Positions 15,901 to 18,110 of a DNA stretch of 18,110 nucleotides are shown here, piece after piece. The DNA comes from Rhodospirillales bacterium. GTDB taxonomy: Bacteria; Pseudomonadota; Alphaproteobacteria; Rhodospirillales; JASLLV01. The stretch's first letter is position 1. Each line of letters begins with the position of its first letter. Where the stretch lies: NCBI GenBank assembly GCA_030754475.1, contig JASMAE010000331.1, positions 1 through 18,110 on the forward strand, given 5' to 3'. The notes below the pieces were generated by a model. It was not told the origin of the DNA. It did not search any database and saw only the letters and a program-made list of their open reading frames with translations. Both the position numbers and the translations under genes were made by a program.

Positions 15901-16605
15901 TCAACCAAAAAGGTTGTAGCGAAGGATGCACCAGATCGCCCAGGCACCGTCCCGCCAGGTGATTTTCTTGCCGTCTTCGTAGGTGCGCCCGGCGTAGCCG
16001 ATTCCGACCTCGTAGATTCTGGCCCGCGGCGCGAGGCGGCTGATCTTGGCGGTGATCTCTGGCTCGAAGCCGAATCCGTCCTCGTTCAGGGTGATCCGTT
16101 CCAGCACCTCGCGGCGGAAAACCTTGTAGCAGCATTCCATGTCGGAAAGGTTCAGATCCGTGAACATGTTGGAGAGCTGGGTGAGAATCCTGTTGCCGAC
16201 GCTGTGCCAGAAATAGAGGACCCGGGTGCTGTCGCCGCCGCGAAAGCGCGAGCCGTAGACGACGTCGGCCCCCTTGTTCACGATGGGCGCGAGAAGCTTT
16301 CCGTAATCGGCGGGGTCGTACTCCAGATCCGCGTCCTGGACCAGCAGCACGTCGCCGCTCGCAAGCCCGAAACCGGTCCGCACCGCCGCGCCCTTGCCGC
16401 GATTGGCGGCGTGGCGGGCGACGACGATGGAGTCGTCGGCGGCGGCGAGGGCCTCGGCACGGGCGAACGAACCGTCGCTGGAGCCGTCATCGACGATGAC
16501 CAGCTCCCTCTCGAGGCCGAGAACGTCCGCCGCCAGCACCCGGCCGACGAGCGTTTCGAGGGTGGCGGCTTCGTTGTAGCAGGGGATGACGACCGAGAGC
16601 TTCAT
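15901..16605 (-). CDS. Glycosyltransferase family 2, DPM1-like polyprenyl-phosphate sugar synthase
   Basis: A 234-residue GT-A enzyme that opens with the nucleotide-sugar binding VVIPCYNEAATL and contains IVDDGSSDGS, NRGKGAAVRTGF, the metal-binding DAD in LLVQDADLEYDP, and VYGSRFRGGD. Its second half has LSDMECCYKVFRREVL and GFGFEPEITAKI, a pattern seen in the short DPM1-like GT2 proteins without C-terminal membrane segments. Such enzymes usually move a hexose from a nucleotide sugar to polyprenyl phosphate at the cytoplasmic face. The start at 16605 (MKLSVVIP) is preferred because it makes an ATGA overlap with the stop of the GT-C gene and begins right at the domain; an ATG four codons earlier (16617, MPAHMKLS) is a fair alternative. 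The partner GT-C transferase just upstream is the expected user of the polyprenyl-linked sugar. A direct glycan-elongating GT2 is the alternative. Confidence 0.9.
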   Translation of the reverse strand: MKLSVVIPCYNEAATLETLVGRVLAADVLGLERELVIVDDGSSDGSFARAEALAAADDSIVVARHAANRGKGAAVRTGFGLASGDVLLVQDADLEYDPADYGKLLAPIVNKGADVVYGSRFRGGDSTRVLYFWHSVGNRILTQLSNMFTDLNLSDMECCYKVFRREVLERITLNEDGFGFEPEITAKISRLAPRARIYEVGIGYAGRTYEDGKKITWRDGAWAIWCILRYNLFG

Positions 16606-18110
16606 GTGAGCGGGCATCCGTTCGCCGTAAGCGCGAGCACGTCGGCGCGTCCGGTCGTGGAAATGAGTTCGGGCAACGTCCGTGACGCGAAGGTCCGCGT
16701 CTCCAGCGTCGCCAGTCGATTCGCGCAGCCGGCACCCTCGATCGTGCGCGCTAGCATGGTAAAGGCGGACCGATCATCGTTCGAGTGTCTCACTAGCAGG
16801 TGCGTCACCCCTTGCGATCGGAGCTGACGGAAGAATCGGCCTGCGTCGCGCGCGGGCGTGGCGAGGTCGACGAGCGCCTGTTGCACCGGATGGGCGACGA
16901 ACGTCGGCACCTCGATCAGATAAACCAGCTGCCGTTCGGTCAGCGCCAATCGGTCGCCGGCCCCGAGGTTCGCGTTAATCCACGATACCGGACCGTAGCC
17001 GGTCACGGTGCGTTCGTGGAAGGCCTCGCGGTCCTCGCCCGAGATCAGATGACGGGCGTACATCGCCGAAAAGAGCGCGTGTCCGGAGAGCTGCGCGACA
17101 ACGGTGAAAACCAATGCGGCAGCTACGGGAAAAAGATACGCCGGCCGATCGCACCATCGACGGGCCGCGACGCTCAGGCAAAGAAGGACGACCGGAAGCA
17201 CGGGCAACAGGTGGCGGATGCGCTGCGATGAGCCGGTGAAAAACCACAGCGCGTAGAACACCACGACGATCAGCGCGGCGGGACCGAGCGGATGCGAGAA
17301 GACGCGGTCGCGATACCGCCAGAGCCCCGCGAGCGCGAACGGAAGTGCGAGAAGCGGATAGGCGCCGAGGCCCGTTCGCCCCGATTCGAAGACCGGTGAT
17401 GGCGCGAGCGTGGCCTTGAGCGGATAGGCGAGCAGCCAAAATGGGTTTGTGGGAACCGCGCTTTCCGCTTCGAAAAACGCGAGCTTGAGATGTGCGTCGT
17501 GGGCAGCGTCCCAAAGTCCTCGGTCCGCATAGTCTAGCCAGCCGTACAGCATTGGAAAGACGGGATCACCCGTATGCAGCGCGTTCCAGACGTACCACTG
17601 GCTGCCGGCGAGAAGGGCCGCCAGGCCGAACGCGCCCGCGTATCGCAGCCGGCGGCGGCCGAGCAGCAAGACCAGGCCCACCGAGGCCACGAACAAAAGG
17701 CCTGTGTACTTGCCGGCCATGTAGAATCCGGCCGCAAGACCGGCGAGCGCCGCGTAACCGACGCCGTCCTCGCGAATCGCCGCGGCGGCGGCGATCACGG
17801 CGACGAGCACGAACAACGCGATCCGCACCTCGACCTGGCCGGACCCGCCGCCATAGACCACCGCCGGCGTGGTCACCAGAACCAGGGTGGCGGCTAGAGC
17901 CCAGGCCCGGTCCAGGAACCGCCGCGAGAGCGCGTAAAACAGGGCCGCCAAGGCCCAACTGCTGACCCAGGTCCAAAGGGTCAACGCCCGCTCGCCGCCA
18001 AGCGCGAGCGCAGGCAGATACGTCATCTGGACGCCCAGCGGCACGGCCCCGTCCACCGCCCGAGGTACGAACTCGATCCGGCCCGCGCCGAGAAACTGCT
18101 TCGGCAACGC
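16602..18110 (-). CDS. GT-C membrane glycosyltransferase, family 39-like, 5' partial
   Basis: About 502 residues of a multi-pass inner-membrane protein; the frame is open to the window edge, so the true start lies beyond it. The first residues visible, ALPKQFLGAGRIEFVPRAVDG, correspond to the first outer loop of the ArnT/PMT-like family 39 glycosyltransferases (usual form YHLALPK), so the first membrane helix and the catalytic acidic residue before it are cut off. About ten hydrophobic segments follow, for example LALFVLVAVIAAAAAI-like stretches, YAALAGLAAGFYMAGKYTG, LIVVVFYALWFFTG and LFPVAAALVFTVVAQL, then a soluble C-terminal domain of about 150 residues. These enzymes move a sugar from a polyprenyl phosphate to an acceptor on the periplasmic side. 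The stop overlaps the GT2 start by 4 bases, so donor maker and user are likely co-produced. The TTG at 18107 is not taken as a start. Confidence 0.85.
   Translation of the reverse strand, partial: ALPKQFLGAGRIEFVPRAVDGAVPLGVQMTYLPALALGGERALTLWTWVSSWALAALFYALSRRFLDRAWALAATLVLVTTPAVVYGGGSGQVEVRIALFVLVAVIAAAAAIREDGVGYAALAGLAAGFYMAGKYTGLLFVASVGLVLLLGRRRLRYAGAFGLAALLAGSQWYVWNALHTGDPVFPMLYGWLDYADRGLWDAAHDAHLKLAFFEAESAVPTNPFWLLAYPLKATLAPSPVFESGRTGLGAYPLLALPFALAGLWRYRDRVFSHPLGPAALIVVVFYALWFFTGSSQRIRHLLPVLPVVLLCLSVAARRWCDRPAYLFPVAAALVFTVVAQLSGHALFSAMYARHLISGEDREAFHERTVTGYGPVSWINANLGAGDRLALTERQLVYLIEVPTFVAHPVQQALVDLATPARDAGRFFRQLRSQGVTHLLVRHSNDDRSAFTMLARTIEGAGCANRLATLETRTFASRTLPELISTTGRADVLALTANGCPLT

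Noticed and set aside
1..18110. Search for tRNA, rRNA, CRISPR, IS ends, integrase, toxin-antitoxin or defence genes
   Set aside because: Coding genes fill nearly all the window and none of these signatures was recognised in the short gaps or in the protein frames.

Overview
The window looks like the chromosome of a G+C-rich alphaproteobacterium, possibly of the Rhodospirillales or a relative. This rests on the very large NAD-dependent glutamate dehydrogenase type common in that class, on the strong G/C third-position bias, and on the glycan genes. No rRNA, tRNA, IS element, CRISPR array or phage gene is visible, and base composition looks even throughout, so nothing points to a recent foreign insertion. 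Species cannot be named from this stretch.

Left part (1-5175, + strand): the 3' four-fifths of an NAD-glutamate dehydrogenase gene (start lies outside), followed after 7 bases by a UMF1/Atg22-like major facilitator transporter starting at TTG. A 150-base convergent gap (5176-5325) holds a strong hairpin terminator that probably serves both sides.

Right part (5326-18110, all - strand, so read right to left): a surface-glycan gene cluster ending in a purine gene. In order of transcription: a membrane GT-C glycosyltransferase (cut by the window edge), a DPM1-like GT2 glycosyltransferase, an AsnB-type glutamine amidotransferase, a heparinase II/III-like protein, a 150-base gap, a WbpL/WecA-like polyprenyl-phosphate sugar-1-phosphate transferase, a WbuB-like GT4 glycosyltransferase, a WbpV/WreQ-like sugar reductase or epimerase, a WbpM/PglF/CapD-like membrane nucleotide-sugar 4,6-dehydratase, and finally purH. 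Three junctions are 4-base ATGA/GTGA stop-start overlaps and most others are 21-49 bases, so the genes are probably one or two operons.

How the genes may work together (inference): the dehydratase and the WbpV-like enzyme would make a UDP-6-deoxy-HexNAc (QuiNAc or FucNAc type). The WbpL-like enzyme would load it on undecaprenyl phosphate, and the GT4 enzyme would add the next sugar. The GT2 enzyme would make a polyprenyl-phosphate sugar donor for the GT-C enzyme. AsnB and the heparinase-like protein would modify an acidic sugar or polymer. Flippase, polymerase and export genes are not in the window and presumably lie beyond the right edge. The most notable sequence detail is an Ala in place of the conserved glutamine-binding Glu of the AsnB amidotransferase domain (NGAIYN instead of NGEIYN). 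I see no clearly unprecedented system; the glycan cluster is the accessory part of the window.
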